Below are positions 62,883-64,000 of a DNA stretch of 64,000 bases, piece by piece. Where the stretch lies: the NCBI GenBank assembly GCA_964644695.1, contig CAZXWN010000003.1, forward strand, positions 230,259-294,258. The letters are read 5' to 3'. How positions within the stretch are numbered: the first letter of the stretch is position 1; the number at the start of each line of letters is the position of its first letter. Under the pieces are notes generated by a model. The model was given only the letters and a program-made list of their open reading frames with translations, did no database searches and had not been told where the DNA came from. Position numbers and translations under genes: made by a program. The stretch is from CAZXWN01 sp964644695 [NCBI: uncultured bacterium] (GTDB lineage Bacteria; UBP4; UBA4092).

Positions 62883-62950
62883 AGCTACATCTGACCGTTT
62901 GCCGCGCCGCATTTGAGCCGCGGCATGTCAGAGCAGAATATCTTATGTAG
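62883..62950. other. 68-nt nested inverted-repeat element
   Basis: Three nested pairings: GCTACAT/ATGTAGC (62883-62889 and 62944-62950), CTGAC/GTCAG (62890-62894 and 62926-62930) and GCCGCG/CGCGGC (62900-62905 and 62918-62923). It is richer in GC than its surroundings. It is unrelated to the six palindromic elements. Possibly a structured RNA, a mobile-element end or an attachment structure. Confidence 0.45.
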
Positions 62951-63420
62951 CGCAAGGACGCGTTCACTCCTGAATATGGCAAGTATCAACAGATACGGGA
63001 AGTCTATGTTGTCAATGTAACCGTGGAAAGTCTTTTGAATTTTGGCATGGATAAATTGTACTGTAGAGAGCGAGCTATAAACTCAAGCGTTTTTATATTG
63101 AAAAAATCGCAGTCCTGTGCTATCTTCCCATACGGAAAGCTTGAATGGGAGTGGATGCATATCTTTATGAATCTGAATCTTGTTGTTGCTGAAACTGCCA
63201 TTCCTGTTGAGGATGATTTTAGTGTGACTCTGTAGATTTGGACAGTAGTAGATCCGAGGCATTGGTGCAGATTGCCATTTAGCTTGGAAGATCGGATACT
63301 TGGGATGCTTTCTAAAGGTAAAACCTATCAGAGCGCCATAAAGAACGCGGACAAGCAGATGGTGCACACCTACAGTTCATGTCTTTGGCATTATGATCAT
63401 CAATATGAAGTTATTTAAGC
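62951..63420 (+). pseudogene. Decayed coding sequence, possibly a transposase relic
   Basis: No frame stays open, but different frames contain coherent protein-like stretches. One reads LCCQCNRGKSFEFWHG (about 63008-63055), which resembles the second half of a transposase zinc ribbon. A later one reads LEDRILGMLSKGKTYQSAIK (63276-63335). Stops and frame changes separate them. The identification as a transposase rests on this short resemblance and is weak. Confidence 0.3.
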
Positions 63421-63530
63421 AATTTAGCGACAATCCGACGGTAGAGAATACTGAAAAGTGGTCGAGAAATAAAAGGATGGTTGTAAAGTGTAAAGTAATA
63501 ATAAATCATTTACAGAAAAGGTGATGATTT

Positions 63531-64000
63531 ATGTGTACTGAAGGTAATATTTCAAATAGTATTACAGAAGAATTTATTGCAGCAGAAAACTTTATATGGA
63601 TGGTAAATTTTCATGATATATACCTGAAAATTATTGAATTACTACCTCCTAGAAACCTCTCCTTTTCAAATCTACCACTGAATGATATTATCGGTTGTGA
63701 AATAATCTGTGCGGCAATTGCCATCAAATCAATTGGGATTTTCTTAGGAAGGCCATTTATGAGAGGACTATTCGAGATAGTTCATGGCTTTCACCTAATA
63801 ATTTATCAAAACTTACAACTGCCGATGTGAATGATTTATTGTGTGGATATGATAAACCGGAGCGCATAAGGACAAAAGAACGTTGTTCATTTTTGCGCGC
63901 GTTGGGAAAAAGCCTTGGATTATTGGGGTACAGTTATTATGATGTTTTTTTCTCTGAAAGCCATCAGATAAAGGAACCTGAAAAAATCATACAAGTGATT
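63531..64000 (+). pseudogene. Gene with an apparent frameshift, running off the right edge
   Basis: ATG 63531 has an excellent AAAAGGTGATG upstream. The first frame reads MCTEGNISNSITEEFIAAEN and continues to a stop at 63828. A second frame, one base back, is open from 63701 to the window end and reads protein-like: CHQINWDFLRKAIYERTIRD, WLSPNNLSKLTTADVNDLL, ERCSFLRALGKSLG. Adding one A to the AAA at 63700-63702 would join them smoothly (IIGCENNLCGNCHQ). It may be a true frameshift, a sequencing error or programmed shifting. Family not recognised. Confidence 0.5.

Overview
The window comes from a bacterial chromosome of moderate GC content with no rRNA, tRNA or CRISPR array. Several features point to a diderm (Gram-negative-type) cell: a TolC/RND/adaptor efflux system, OmpA-domain and small lipoproteins, homodimeric pyruvate dehydrogenase E1 and many signal peptides. 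The tandem prepilin-like proteins (leader, then FTLIELLIVVAIIAILAAIA) and large secreted repeat proteins resemble poorly cultivated lineages such as Sumerlaeota, Hydrogenedentota or Omnitrophota. No gene here fixes the phylum, so that placement is a guess.

Layout. 1-9.9 kb is a secretion/surface region. It holds a DUF3108 protein, three tandem type IV prepilin-like genes, two paralogous secreted beta-helix proteins and a secreted propeller-like protein. Near-consensus sigma-70 promoters, long structured leaders and strong terminators suggest high expression. 9.9-24 kb is core metabolism: a methyltransferase, pyrDFE, two small lipoproteins, a SlyD-like isomerase, a chalcone-isomerase-fold protein, and lipoate ligase divergent from the pyruvate dehydrogenase operon aceE-aceF-lpd. 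A sugar isomerase-like protein and a Tat-exported glycerophosphodiesterase follow. 24-33 kb holds a metallophosphatase/tetraheme cytochrome fusion, an EamA transporter, an SHOCT-mreB-mreC-mreD-purH gene string and a phosphohexomutase. 33-48 kb mixes a gluconolactonase-like protein, a GalE-like epimerase, two giant secreted CARDB-like paralogues, a secreted phosphoesterase, two more glycerophosphodiesterases, a C39-like protease, RlmD and a second isomerase-like protein. 48-62 kb holds the efflux operon, galTK, an ankyrin-repeat protein, purSQL and an OmpA-domain lipoprotein. 62.5-64 kb is an accessory edge: a possible small RNA, decayed coding sequence and a frameshifted gene running off the window.

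Most notable non-coding signals. (1) Six copies of a 49-51 nt palindromic element lie only between genes. They have 17-18 nt arms, an invariant 15-nt loop, and outer ends related to AACGAA/TTCGTT. (2) Pilin genes 2 and 3 share identical promoter hexamers (TTGACG-N17-TAGTAT) and a highly similar ~210-nt leader. (3) Both beta-helix genes begin their transcripts with the same hairpin, whose loop presents a full anti-SD match (AAGGAGGTGAATCC) away from the true start codon. Signals 2 and 3 may represent an mRNA-stabilising or regulatory 5' leader class for surface proteins. None of this has been compared with any database.
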